DNA from: Sphingobacterium thalpophilum
Lineage (GTDB): Bacteria; Bacteroidota; Bacteroidia; B-17B0; Aurantibacillaceae
Length of the DNA: 38,048 bases
Direction of reading: 5' to 3'
NCBI GenBank assembly: GCA_943325195.2
Contig: CALPON020000012.1
Span: 1-38,048, forward strand
Under the pieces are notes generated by a model. It searched no databases. It saw only the letters and a list, made by a program, of their open reading frames with translations, and was not told the DNA's origin. A program made the translations under genes and the position numbers. Shown here one piece after another: positions 25,729 to 35,798 of this stretch; the first letter of the stretch is position 1, and each line of letters starts with the position of its first letter.

Positions 25729-27054
25729 TCAGTAAGTTGGGAAAAGTCCTTTATTTAAAGCAAGCAGTGCTTCGTTTTTATGTTTGCTGCTTACTAAAAC
25801 CGAAATGTTATTCGCACTTCCGCCATAAGAAACCATTCGGAGTGGAATGGATTTAAGCGCTTGCATTACCTGACAAGCAAAGCCGGCAGTTTCTTTTGGC
25901 AGGTGACCAACAATACAAATGATAGTCTGTTCACGGTCCACCTCCACCTGCGCAATTTGTTCGAGTTCTGAAAGAATCTGAGGTAAATGCTTTGCACTGT
26001 CAATGGTCACAGAGACGGCCACCTCACTGGTTGTGATCATGTCGATTGGCGTTTTGTGACGTTCAAAAATTTCAAACACCGCTCTCAGAAAACCATAGGC
26101 GAGCAACATACGGGCACTTTTTATACTAATTGCTGTAATGCCGTCCTTCGCTGCGATGGCTTTGACACCATCGCGACTATCTATATGGTCAATCAGCGTC
26201 CCTTCCGCATCTGGCTGCATAGTGTTTTTGAGGCGTACAGGAATATTCTTTTTTTGTGCGGGTAAAATGCAGGTAGGATGCAGAATTTTTGCTCCGAAAT
26301 AGGCGAGCTCTGCTGCTTCATCAAAACTAAGTTTACTCACCGGATGCGTATTGCTAACAATGCGCGGATCATTGTTATGCATCCCGTCAATATCCGTCCA
26401 GATTTGAATCTCGGGACTTTGCAGCGCGGCACCGATGATGGAAGCACTGTAATCACTGCCCCCACGTTTAAGATTATCAATTTCTCCAAAGGCATTTCGG
26501 CAGATATAACCTTGCGTGATAAAGAGGCGGGCCTCCGCAGAGTTTGCCATTTCTGCCTTGAGGTATTTTTCAATGTAAGTCATATCCGGCTCTTCCTTGG
26601 CATCCATCCGCATAAAATTCAATGCCGGCAGAAGGACCGATGGAATTTTTTTTTCAGTCAGATAAAAATGAAAAAGTGCCGTGCTAAGTAACTCACCCTG
26701 CGCAAGAATTGCCTTTTCTTCATTACTGGTGAAGAGATCCTGCGTAAACGCTTGCAGGTACTGAAAGTGATGTGTGAGTAACTCTTTCCCACGCAACCTG
26801 CCTTCCTCAGTTTCATAAAGTTCCGCCACCACCTTTTCATAAACGGAGAGCAAATCAGCAATTTTGGTAACTGCCTGTTCCTGCTCCTTACGGTATAATG
26901 ATTCGCAAATTCCGATCAGTGCATTGGTTGTGCCGGACATGGCACTGAGCACCACGACCTTGGGAAGAGGGTCCGTCGTCAGTTTAACCAATTCTTTAAT
27001 ACGCAGTGCCGTTCCAACACTGGTACCACCAAATTTAAAAACGAAAAAGTTCAT
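25729..27054 (-). CDS. lysC: Aspartate kinase (monofunctional)
   Basis: Phosphorylates aspartate at the start of the lysine, threonine and methionine pathway. 441 residues. Kinase domain hallmarks: FVFKFGGTSVG at the start, LKRGGSDYSASIIGAAL in the middle and WTDIDGMHNNDPRIV. C-terminal tandem ACT domains (about 300-441) usually bind the feedback inhibitor, most likely lysine given the lysA neighbour. There is no homoserine dehydrogenase domain. The operon with lysA (3-bp gap) makes a lysine-dedicated pair. ispE lies 72 bp upstream on the same strand and may be co-transcribed. Confidence 0.94.
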   Translation of the reverse strand: MNFFVFKFGGTSVGTALRIKELVKLTTDPLPKVVVLSAMSGTTNALIGICESLYRKEQEQAVTKIADLLSVYEKVVAELYETEEGRLRGKELLTHHFQYLQAFTQDLFTSNEEKAILAQGELLSTALFHFYLTEKKIPSVLLPALNFMRMDAKEEPDMTYIEKYLKAEMANSAEARLFITQGYICRNAFGEIDNLKRGGSDYSASIIGAALQSPEIQIWTDIDGMHNNDPRIVSNTHPVSKLSFDEAAELAYFGAKILHPTCILPAQKKNIPVRLKNTMQPDAEGTLIDHIDSRDGVKAIAAKDGITAISIKSARMLLAYGFLRAVFEIFERHKTPIDMITTSEVAVSVTIDSAKHLPQILSELEQIAQVEVDREQTIICIVGHLPKETAGFACQVMQALKSIPLRMVSYGGSANNISVLVSSKHKNEALLALNKGLFPTY

Positions 27055-27126
27055 AGTTTATTCCCTGAAATCCCTGAGCTAGTAGCAGGACAAGGGGCTG
27101 GCAAAGAAAAAGAGATTATTGGATTT

Positions 27127-27957
27127 TTACAAGGTCTCCTTTTGCGGTTTTTGAAGATGATATGAATAGTTTTGAGTAAGCGATAAATCTGGTTCCCCGC
27201 GAAATATGCCGTAGATGGCACTGCCACTGCCACTCATGGAAGCATAAAGTGCACCAGCCTTGTATAAACTCTCTTTTAGTGTTCGCAGTATGGGATGCTG
27301 AGAAAAGACGGGTTCCTCAAAGTCATTGAATAGGGTAGAAGCCCACTGTTCGATTGGCAATTGGAGGGACTCAGCGAGCGGATTAATCGGCTGCCGGGGC
27401 TGTATGGCCGAAAAAGCAAGTCCGGTGTTAGAGTGAATCTCAGGAAATATACAAAGAATAAAATACGAATGAAGGCTGACTTGAGAAGGCTGAAAAATTT
27501 CACCCCGTCCGCTGGCCTGAACAGGCTTGTTTAATAAGAAAAAGGGACAATCGCTGCCAAGTTTCGCGGCGATTTGCATTTTGTAATCCACCGCCAGGTT
27601 TAGCTCAAATTTCTGATCCAGCAGGTTTAAGAAAAAGGCAGCGTCACTACTCCCTCCGCCCAAGCCCGCGCCCATTGGTATGTTTTTATGAAGGTGCACC
27701 GATAGAGCGGGGAGCCGGTAATCGGCCTGAATGATCTGCCAGCATTTATAAATCAGATTGTCTTCCATACCGCCGGCAATATGTCGGCCAGAACTTACAA
27801 AACTGAAAGCGGGAGCACCCACTTTCGTTTCCGTCACTTCCAGCGCATCGCACCAGTTTAGAGGGTAGAAGCAGGTAAGCAAGTCATGATAGCCATCTTC
27901 CCGCTTGCGGGTGACGTAGAGGCCCAGATTTAGTTTGCAATTCGGAAAAACAACCAT
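27127..27957 (-). CDS. ispE: 4-diphosphocytidyl-2-C-methyl-D-erythritol kinase
   Basis: Phosphorylates CDP-methylerythritol in the MEP route to isoprenoids. 276 residues, GHMP kinase fold. The N-terminal start FPNCKLNLGLYVTRKREDGYHDL has the family's KxNLxLxV and GYH features. The glycine-rich ATP loop is PMGAGLGGGSSDA at 94-106, and the C-terminal ASMSGSGSAIYGIF closes the site. It is first in a minus-strand run with lysC and lysA (72-bp gap to lysC with no terminator). Presence of ispE implies the MEP pathway rather than mevalonate. Identification is firm. Confidence 0.95.
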   Translation of the reverse strand: MVVFPNCKLNLGLYVTRKREDGYHDLLTCFYPLNWCDALEVTETKVGAPAFSFVSSGRHIAGGMEDNLIYKCWQIIQADYRLPALSVHLHKNIPMGAGLGGGSSDAAFFLNLLDQKFELNLAVDYKMQIAAKLGSDCPFFLLNKPVQASGRGEIFQPSQVSLHSYFILCIFPEIHSNTGLAFSAIQPRQPINPLAESLQLPIEQWASTLFNDFEEPVFSQHPILRTLKESLYKAGALYASMSGSGSAIYGIFRGEPDLSLTQNYSYHLQKPQKETL

Positions 27958-28028
27958 TTAACGCTGTAAAGATGCGGAAATCTTTTGTGGAAGGTTCTGC
28001 TCGCGCAAAAATTACGATTAACAGATTT

Positions 28029-28043
28029 TGGCACGAATCTTGA
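28029..28043 (+). promoter_or_regulatory. Possible sigma-54-type (-24/-12) promoter upstream of the 28 kb lipoprotein
   Basis: TGGCACG, 4 nt, TTGA: GG and GA are separated by 10 nt. The -24 half is perfect; the -12 half has GA for GC. It lies 110 nt before the ATG at 28154. A rival housekeeping promoter (TTTG at 28104, 18 nt, TATAAATTG) lies closer to the start. The rest of the 196-bp gap between ispE and the lipoprotein gene holds no ORF or strong hairpin. Confidence 0.35.
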
Positions 28044-28103
28044 TGCATTTGTTTAGAATTTCGCCAGCAAAAGCTATGTTTCGTGGATTAATGTCATCCA
28101 ACT

Positions 28104-28134
28104 TTTGTTAAAGACGAATAATTGTTATAAATTG
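28104..28134 (+). promoter_or_regulatory. Candidate housekeeping promoter for the 28 kb lipoprotein
   Basis: TTTG at 28104-28107, an 18-nt spacer and TATAAATTG at 28126-28134, 19 nt before the ATG. The -7 box is an imperfect TAnnTTTG. Confidence 0.35.
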
Positions 28135-28153
28135 CAACAAAATTTTTGAAAAC

Positions 28154-29239
28154 ATGAAAATTGGAAAATTAAGTCTTGGCGCCGCGGTTCTGGCACTTAT
28201 TCTCATGTCTCCGGGCTGTAAAAAGAAGGAGGCAAATGTTGAACCCGTTGCGGACACAGAGACCCAAACTGCTGTTGATGCCATGTGGGCTACGTTTTTG
28301 ATTACCGATGTTGATCAGCTCTGCGGTTTTATGGGCGAAGATCAATTCACGGAAAATTTCTATACGCCTTCTGCCGCTGCTGATGGCGTCAATTATCAGG
28401 TTATTCGGGATACAACCGGCAGACAAAAGGCGGTGACCTGGAGAAACGGTCCGATTCTCTGTAAAGATGGTCGTAAGCGGGAAGGCTCCCTTTTTATGTA
28501 CTACAAAAAAGATGCAATCTCTAATCCAGACGCAAATGCCAATAGCCGTTACTACCGTGATTTCGGTTTTGTGGGTAATTTGGCTTTCCAAGATTTTAAA
28601 GTGGATGGCTGGCAGATTAATCTCTACGATCCTGCCAATCGGGCTTATGTTTACAATAAGATGACAACCGATAAGTACGATCCAACATCGACTCGGCTAA
28701 CTTGGTTAATCGCTGGAAAGTTCCTAATCCAACATCCTACTGACGCTTCCAAAAATATCGTTTGGGAAGGTCAATTATGGAAAGTCCTGACCAACTCAAC
28801 TGACAAGGATATTTTTGCAGTGACCAAACAAGGTCAAATCAGATGGGTGCGCCCTGACCTCAAACCTGCAGAAGCAGCCTTGATAGAATATTACACAGAG
28901 AAACCAATTACTGGCTTCACGGGCACTAATAAGCCTTTCTCATTGACAGTGAACAAAGCCACACCGCTTGTACGTGACTTCCTATGCTCGGGCGATCCTG
29001 TTGCAGCGGTTACAGCTTCAGTAAGTGGTACAACTACGGAGTACCTTCCAGTCATCGAAGAACACCATCCATTCATTAAAGGAATTGTTTCATTTACTAC
29101 TGGACTTCCTGATGAAAATAAATACCCACGACAAATTTACGTTGGTAATGAAGCAACACCTGATCAACCACTGCAGTGTGACAACACGGGCGTGGTTCTG
29201 ATTAAAGGAAATTCATATCCAGTTAACTTCCGCAAATAA
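28154..29239 (+). CDS. Lipoprotein of unknown function
   Basis: 361 residues with a lipoprotein signal peptide (LILMSPGC, lipidated Cys22) followed by a KKK stretch. I do not recognise a named domain. The exported body is beta-rich. It has a head TETQTAVDAM near the anchor, a PLVRDFLCS segment near residue 278, and a tail with QCDNTGVVLIKGNSYPVNFRK split around a CD pair. This head-and-tail pattern resembles Bacteroidota lipoproteins in which a late Cys-Asp pair precedes a final strand, and it parallels the lipoprotein at 15464. The gene is single, with its own terminator, so it is probably its own transcript. Confidence 0.8.
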   Translation: MKIGKLSLGAAVLALILMSPGCKKKEANVEPVADTETQTAVDAMWATFLITDVDQLCGFMGEDQFTENFYTPSAAADGVNYQVIRDTTGRQKAVTWRNGPILCKDGRKREGSLFMYYKKDAISNPDANANSRYYRDFGFVGNLAFQDFKVDGWQINLYDPANRAYVYNKMTTDKYDPTSTRLTWLIAGKFLIQHPTDASKNIVWEGQLWKVLTNSTDKDIFAVTKQGQIRWVRPDLKPAEAALIEYYTEKPITGFTGTNKPFSLTVNKATPLVRDFLCSGDPVAAVTASVSGTTTEYLPVIEEHHPFIKGIVSFTTGLPDENKYPRQIYVGNEATPDQPLQCDNTGVVLIKGNSYPVNFRK

Positions 29240-29256
29240 TTAGGAGTTTAATATTT

Positions 29257-29285
29257 AAAGCCGGCCAAGTGGTCGGCTTTTTTTT
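29257..29285 (+). terminator. Rho-independent terminator after the 28 kb lipoprotein
   Basis: A 10-bp stem with one G-U pair (AAAGCCGGCC to GGTCGGCTTT region), AAGT loop and at least seven T residues. Confidence 0.92.
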
Positions 29286-29440
29286 ATTCTAAAGTGCCCT
29301 GAATGGAAAATCTTGGCGTTTTCCAGAAACAGGACGAAAATTGACTGTTTTTATCCTTGTCTAGAAAAAGCTTATTAAAACTCGGGTAAAAACTTAAAGT
29401 AAGAGCAATCAGGTACAATTTTTTATTCGTAAAATCGCGC

Positions 29441-30607
29441 ATGTTTAAAGGAGTGCTTAAACGCTTGTTTTGGTTCTTAATTATTTTGGGAAGTTTTTCC
29501 ACAGGGGCACAGGTGCAATTGGCCACTAATTTGCCCCATGTACTTCCTCCCAATAAAACAGTGATTTTTGAAATTCAAATTAATAAAAATCCTGATCACT
29601 GGTACTCACGCCTCGAAATGCGCTGCGATCGTAAGTTTTTTATCCAACCGGGAGACTTGCGCGGAGGCGTAATGGAAGTGACAGATACAACGGCAATCAT
29701 TGTCTGGGAGGTAACGCCCGAAGATGTCAAAATGAACATCAGTCTCAAGTTACTTCCTGTTCCTGAGCCTGGTAATTTTAATTATCGCTTTTCCTATTTT
29801 TACCAGCAAGACGATATGCGTCGCGAACTGCCACTGCGTCCATTTGCGGTGAAATTTGAAGATATCGTCATGCCCGTGTACCTAAGTTCTGCAATGGAAG
29901 TGCTGCGATCAACCGAAGAACTTGCTATTCCTATGCCACCCGTGGAGCGGGCAAAAGTGGTTAAGAAGTCTCCGGCTGAGGTAAAACAGCAGGTGAAGCA
30001 ATTAAAAAACGACGCCAAAGAAGCTTTTTTAGTGGGGGCTTTGGAAAAGGACCGCATCAATCGAAAAATTGATACGCTGAGAAGTTCTATCACCGCTATT
30101 GGCGACACAACCGGGGACCCTGAAAAAGTTGCGAAGTATCAAAGTCTTCAAACACTGGTTGAGAAGTGTGACGAAGAATTGAAAGTGGCTGAGCGGGTCC
30201 TAACCTTGGCCGTTACGCTTGAGGCACAAGCCAATGAAATTGAAAGGATTAGTAAGGGAAATATTAGACCCTCACCAGCGGTGGCCAGCGCTAAAGTTAA
30301 TCCTGTCAGCAAACCTGCCGTCACTCCCGATCCTCCAAAAACAAAGGCGGAAGTCCCTGTAAGTCCCCCTGCTGCGGTGCAGGGGCGTATTTATAAAATT
30401 CAGATTGGCGCCTTTGCGACAAGCCCCGGAATGAACATCTTGAGCAAAGCCGGAAAGATAGAACTCTTCTATGAAAACAGCGTCTACAAGGTCCTTGAGG
30501 GAGCCTATACAACCCGCGAGGAAGCGGTCATGCGAAAGCAACAGCTGACGGAGCCGTTTCCCGGCTGTTTTATTGTCACCTTCGAAAATGGCCAGCGTTT
30601 GAAATAA
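29441..30607 (+). CDS. Exported SPOR-domain protein
   Basis: 388 residues with a signal peptide (about 1-24, ending STGAQ). The N-terminal part (about 25-150) is beta-rich and unassigned. Residues from about 180 to 270 are charged and helical, probably coiled coil. A Pro/Ala-rich linker follows. The last 75 residues (from RIYKIQIGAFATSPG to the end) form a SPOR domain, which binds denuded glycan strands of peptidoglycan, often at the division site. The gene lies alone between a terminator and the groES promoter region. The 200 bp upstream hold the lipoprotein terminator and no other clear signal. Confidence 0.88.
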   Translation: MFKGVLKRLFWFLIILGSFSTGAQVQLATNLPHVLPPNKTVIFEIQINKNPDHWYSRLEMRCDRKFFIQPGDLRGGVMEVTDTTAIIVWEVTPEDVKMNISLKLLPVPEPGNFNYRFSYFYQQDDMRRELPLRPFAVKFEDIVMPVYLSSAMEVLRSTEELAIPMPPVERAKVVKKSPAEVKQQVKQLKNDAKEAFLVGALEKDRINRKIDTLRSSITAIGDTTGDPEKVAKYQSLQTLVEKCDEELKVAERVLTLAVTLEAQANEIERISKGNIRPSPAVASAKVNPVSKPAVTPDPPKTKAEVPVSPPAAVQGRIYKIQIGAFATSPGMNILSKAGKIELFYENSVYKVLEGAYTTREEAVMRKQQLTEPFPGCFIVTFENGQRLK

Positions 30608-30700
30608 ACAGTGTGTCAGCCTGTCACCCTCTCTGCCATTTTTTTTATTTTCCGTGTTTAAATGTGAACTTCTGTCCCTTAAAGTAGGTCCTTTTTAGGC

Positions 30701-30715
30701 TGGCACAGTTTATGA
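30701..30715 (+). promoter_or_regulatory. Possible sigma-54-type promoter upstream of groES
   Basis: TGGCAC, then GG-N10-GA spacing (TGGCACAGTTTATGA). The -24 half is perfect; the -12 half has GA for GC. It is 52 nt before the groES ATG, giving a leader of about 40 nt. No CIRCE inverted repeat is present in this 160-bp gap. Confidence 0.4.
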
Positions 30716-30767
30716 ATCCCCCAGAGTGAGCTTCTTTTTTTAATCAATACAAACTAAATAAACCAAT

Positions 30768-31064
30768 ATGGCAAAATCAAACGTGACAAAAGGCATAAGC
30801 GTAAAACCGCTGGCTGATCGGGTGCTGGTACAAGCTGCACCGGCAGAAACCAAAACATCAGGGGGGATTATCATTCCTGACACGGCAAAAGAAAAACCAA
30901 TGCGCGGCAAAGTTGTGGCAGTGGGTAACGGTAAACCCGATGAACCAATGACTGTAAAAGTCGGCGATACGGTATTGTACGGAAAATACGCTGGAACAGA
31001 AATCAATGTAGACGGAAACGAATACTTGATTATGCGCGAAAGTGATATTTACGCAATCATCTGA
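30768..31064 (+). CDS. groS: Co-chaperonin GroES
   Basis: 98-residue lid subunit of the GroEL chaperonin, forming a heptamer over the folding chamber. The core has PLADRVLV near the start, the mobile loop around [26 protein letters not shown], and [15 protein letters not shown], ending in MRESDIYAI. It has about seven extra residues before the usual N-terminus (MAKSNVTKG). groEL follows after 46 bp, the standard operon. Identification is firm. Confidence 0.97.
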   Translation: MAKSNVTKGISVKPLADRVLVQAAPAETKTSGGIIIPDTAKEKPMRGKVVAVGNGKPDEPMTVKVGDTVLYGKYAGTEINVDGNEYLIMRESDIYAII

Positions 31065-31092
31065 TTGCATCACCAAGAATAAAACCAACTAA

Positions 31093-32745
<1,653 letters not shown>

Positions 32746-32768
32746 TGCTGCTTCTTTCCTAATAGATG

Positions 32769-32798
32769 AAGGGTGGTCCACGGATCACCCTTTTTTTT
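32769..32798 (+). terminator. Rho-independent terminator after groEL
   Basis: A stem of about 8-9 bp with one G-U pair (AAGGGTGGTC with GATCACCCTT) and a run of eight T residues, separating groESL from the isomerase genes. Confidence 0.92.
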
Positions 32799-32824
32799 GC
32801 CTAAAATTTATGACCCAAAGACCT

Positions 32825-32832
32825 TATCTTTG
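32825..32832 (+). promoter_or_regulatory. -7 element (TATCTTTG) for the isomerase genes, apparently leaderless
   Basis: Exact TAnnTTTG, ending 5 nt before the GTG start at 32838. Transcription would start at about the start codon. The nearest upstream TTG lies 25 nt before it, a long spacing. Confidence 0.5.
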
Positions 32833-32837
32833 ACGCG

Positions 32838-33692
32838 GTGAAAATTATAGGCATCTTTTTCCTTTTGCTGATTCTTTGCTTCTCTTCCTGCGGGACCAGA
32901 GAAAAGGAAGTCTTTGTGCAAAAAAAAGGATTTTATTACCGGCTGATTTCTTTTTCGGATGAGGGCCACAGACCATCCTCTGCCAAATACATACACCTGC
33001 GGGCCAGTTTTAAAACGCAGAGGGACAGTGTTTTTTGGGACAGTTTTAATAACCTGAATGACCTGTTTATCTTACAGGCAGATTCTCTGGCGGATGGCAT
33101 TCTGACTTCTCAGGTAAGCCGCCATGTGCCCGGAGATAGTTTTTGCCTCGCCATTCCGGTCCCCGCTTTTATGAATGAAGTGTACCATACTAGTGAGGTT
33201 CCACTTTTTCTTAAAAAGGATTCCCTTGTCAGGGTTTATCTGAAATTAGCCAATGTATTTGATAACGCGCATTTATTGCCCGGCCAAAAGGAATTGGAGC
33301 TGCAGGAATATCAGCAGATTGAAGCTTATCTTGGGGGAGCAGAGGCAAGCGAAAAAGCACGTGATGCTAGCGGTTTTTTCTGGATCGAAAAACCTGAAAA
33401 TAGCAGTGATCTGATTACCGGAGGACATACAGTTATACTGAGCCTGCAAGGTAGTTTTCTGAGTGGTAGGCCGCTGGATAAGGTGCCTCTACGGCAGGAA
33501 TTTGTGTACGGAAATCCCGATCAGGTTTTGCCAGGTATAAATAATGCAATTGCGCGTTTGGGAGAAGGACAAACTGCAAAAATTATCTTACCTTCACACC
33601 TTGCGTTTGGTGAGTTTGGCAGTTCCAATGGTGCGGTCCCTCCCTTTACGCCACTAATCTATAGGATTAGGATAGGAACTAAAAAACTATAA
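32838..33692 (+). CDS. FKBP-type peptidyl-prolyl isomerase lipoprotein (GldI-like)
   Basis: 284 residues from a GTG start. Lipobox LCFSSC gives lipidated Cys18, so it is probably at the outer membrane facing the periplasm. The N-terminal part (about 30-145) looks like a degenerate FKBP domain lacking the active-site pattern. The C-terminal part (about 185-284) keeps the FKBP core: LPGINNAIARLGEGQTAKIILPSHLAFGEFG and the closing PPFTPLIYRIRI. FKBPs speed cis-trans isomerisation of proline bonds. GldI of Flavobacterium is a lipoprotein of this type needed for gliding, but orthology is not shown here. First of three isomerase genes. Confidence 0.88.
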   Translation: MKIIGIFFLLLILCFSSCGTREKEVFVQKKGFYYRLISFSDEGHRPSSAKYIHLRASFKTQRDSVFWDSFNNLNDLFILQADSLADGILTSQVSRHVPGDSFCLAIPVPAFMNEVYHTSEVPLFLKKDSLVRVYLKLANVFDNAHLLPGQKELELQEYQQIEAYLGGAEASEKARDASGFFWIEKPENSSDLITGGHTVILSLQGSFLSGRPLDKVPLRQEFVYGNPDQVLPGINNAIARLGEGQTAKIILPSHLAFGEFGSSNGAVPPFTPLIYRIRIGTKKL

Positions 33693-33716
33693 AAAATAAA
33701 TACAACAAAAAAAGCA

Positions 33717-34652
33717 ATGAAGAAAATTTCATTTTTAGCGGTGAGCGCTATCACTTTGATCGGAGTTTCCTGCAGTGATTCACAATTCGATGGTTACAAG
33801 CGTGACAAGAGTGGATTGCATTACAAATTTTTTACTGAAAATCCAGACGCGAAGAAAGTAGAAAAAGGCGACGGTATTGTCGTGCGGTATATCATCTCCA
33901 AGGAAAGTAATGACTCCGTGATTGTGGATTCGAAAATGGTTAGCAATGATGGAACCGGTTTTGCACAGTTTCAGATGACGGAATCTTCCTTTAAAGGAAG
34001 TTTTGAAGATGGACTGATGATGATGGCAGCTGGCGATAGTGCAGCTTTTATTATTTCAGCAGATTCTTTTTATCTGAAAACCAATCAGGCGACCTCCCTG
34101 CCTCCTGGCTTTAAACCTGGTGATTTTGTAAAGGGTGTTTTTGCCATCAAAGAAGTGCGTTCAAAAGAAAAAATGGAAGAACTGCGCAAAAAGCAGGAAT
34201 CAGACCGCGCCGAATACACGAAAGAGATGGAGGCGAAAGAACGCCCAAGTATTGATAAATATCTCAGTGATAACAGTATTACCGTCAAGCCGACTGCAAC
34301 CGGTCTGTACTTTATCGAGACAAAAAAAGGTACCGGTGGATCTCCAAAAGCAACGGATATTGTTACTGTGCATTACAAAGGGACTTTATTGGATGGCACT
34401 ACTTTCGACAGCAGCATTGAACGCGGTGAGCCACTTGTGTATCCGCTCAACCAACTGGTGTCAGGATGGATCGAAGGCCTGCAAATGATGAAAAAGGGTG
34501 GTAAAGCCAAACTGGTGGTGCCTTCTGCGCTGGGTTACGGACCGCAAGGCAATCGCGGCATTCCACCGTTCTCTCCCCTTGTTTTTGAACTTGAACTGAT
34601 TGATTTTAAAGCGGGTGAGCCGGCAGGTGCAGCTATGCAGCCGGGGCAGTAA
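33717..34652 (+). CDS. FKBP-type peptidyl-prolyl isomerase lipoprotein with two FKBP-like domains
   Basis: 311 residues with lipobox LIGVSC (Cys19). Residues about 30-150 form a degenerate FKBP-like domain (GDGIVVRYIISKES, then SFEDGLMMMAAGDSAAFII). A charged helical linker follows (about 155-195). The C-terminal canonical FKBP domain (about 200-300) has TDIVTVHYKGTLLDGTTFDSS, then VSGWIEGLQMMKKGGKAKLVVPS and YGPQGNRGIPPFSPLVFELELIDF. The key aromatic and Asp residues of the FKBP site are present. A Pro/Gln-rich tail ends the protein. It lies 24 bp after the previous FKBP gene, on the same strand. Confidence 0.92.
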   Translation: MKKISFLAVSAITLIGVSCSDSQFDGYKRDKSGLHYKFFTENPDAKKVEKGDGIVVRYIISKESNDSVIVDSKMVSNDGTGFAQFQMTESSFKGSFEDGLMMMAAGDSAAFIISADSFYLKTNQATSLPPGFKPGDFVKGVFAIKEVRSKEKMEELRKKQESDRAEYTKEMEAKERPSIDKYLSDNSITVKPTATGLYFIETKKGTGGSPKATDIVTVHYKGTLLDGTTFDSSIERGEPLVYPLNQLVSGWIEGLQMMKKGGKAKLVVPSALGYGPQGNRGIPPFSPLVFELELIDFKAGEPAGAAMQPGQ

Positions 34653-34695
34653 ATTCTGGCAGTATTATTGTTAAGCAATTACCAAAAAAATAGAT

Positions 34696-35757
34696 ATGAG
34701 AAAATTACTGGTTATGATCAGCGCCTTCTCACTCCTCGCAACAGGAGCTGTGGCGCAAAAAAAAGAAAAACAAAAACTGAATAAAATGGATAAAGAATTC
34801 CTTTCAAAACAGGCCGATGGACTGTACGCAAAGTTTGAAACAAATAAAGGGGACATCTACACGGTTCTCGAAATGCAAAAAACGCCAATGACCGTGGCCA
34901 ATTTCGTCGGTCTAGCGGAAGGTACTGTTACAAATACGGCAAAAGCTGCCGGAGTGCCGTATTATGATGGACTCGTGTTTCACCGTGTTATTCCTAACTT
35001 CATGATTCAAGGTGGTTGTCCGCAAGGCACTGGCACCGGAAATCCCGGCTACTCTTTCCCTGATGAAATTGATGCTACGTTGAAACATACTGGGCCCGGT
35101 ATTCTCAGCATGGCCAATGCTGGTCCCGGCACAAATGGTTCACAGTTCTTTATCACACACGTTGAAACGCCTTGGTTAGATGGTAAACACACTGTTTTTG
35201 GACACGTTATTCAGGGACAGGATGTTGTAAACAAAATTGCAGGTAGCGATTCACTAAAAAAGTTGGTGATCCTTCGTAAAGGTAAAGACGCTGAAGCCTT
35301 TGATGCGGCTAAAGTTTTTGAATTTGAAAAAGGGAACGTGGGTGCAAAAGCTGCGGAAAAAGCAAAAGCTGATGAAGCTGCCCGCGCCTTGGCTAACGCA
35401 GAAGCTCTTAAACGTTTCGAAAAAGCAAACATAACTGCTTCAGGACTTAAATACATCATCGAAAAAGAAGGTACTGGCGATAGTCCAAAAGCCAGTGATC
35501 AGGTAACGGTTTTCTACAAAGGAACGTTCACCGACGGTAAATTATTCGATAGCAACTTCGGAAAAGACCCAATAACTTTCGGTCTCACGCAGGTGATTCC
35601 AGGTTGGACAGAAGGTCTGCAACTCATGAAGCCAGGAGGAAAAGCAGTTTTCTACATTCCTTACAAACTGGCTTATGGCGAAAACGGTCACCCTTCAGGA
35701 GTTATTCCTCCAAAAAGTGATCTCGTTTTCGAGGTAGAATTAATCAAGGTCAACTAA
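34696..35757 (+). CDS. Exported cyclophilin-FKBP fusion (dual-family prolyl isomerase)
   Basis: 353 residues with a signal peptide (about 1-20, ending GAVAQ). The cyclophilin domain (about 40-195) has [13 protein letters not shown] (catalytic Arg), [11 protein letters not shown] and [15 protein letters not shown]. An Ala/Lys-rich helical linker follows (about 215-245). The FKBP domain (about 250-353) has [49 protein letters not shown] and [15 protein letters not shown]. Both active-site sets look intact. Cyclophilin-first fusions are the CFBP arrangement of dual-family immunophilins. The product is exported to the periplasm; whether anchored is unclear because there is no lipobox Cys. Ends the isomerase cluster. 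Confidence 0.92.
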   Translation: MRKLLVMISAFSLLATGAVAQKKEKQKLNKMDKEFLSKQADGLYAKFETNKGDIYTVLEMQKTPMTVANFVGLAEGTVTNTAKAAGVPYYDGLVFHRVIPNFMIQGGCPQGTGTGNPGYSFPDEIDATLKHTGPGILSMANAGPGTNGSQFFITHVETPWLDGKHTVFGHVIQGQDVVNKIAGSDSLKKLVILRKGKDAEAFDAAKVFEFEKGNVGAKAAEKAKADEAARALANAEALKRFEKANITASGLKYIIEKEGTGDSPKASDQVTVFYKGTFTDGKLFDSNFGKDPITFGLTQVIPGWTEGLQLMKPGGKAVFYIPYKLAYGENGHPSGVIPPKSDLVFEVELIKVN

Positions 35758-35764
35758 GTTCTTT

Positions 35765-35798
35765 AAAAAAAACCGGGGAGTACCCCGGTTTTTTTTTG
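35765..35798 (+). terminator. Rho-independent terminator after the cyclophilin-FKBP gene
   Basis: An 8-bp perfect stem (AACCGGGG/CCCCGGTT) with loop AGTA, A-run before and nine T residues after, so it can work in both directions. Confidence 0.93.

Noticed and set aside
30608-30767. CIRCE operator before groES
   Set aside because: No TTAGCACTC-N9-GAGTGCTAA repeat or close variant is present in the gap.
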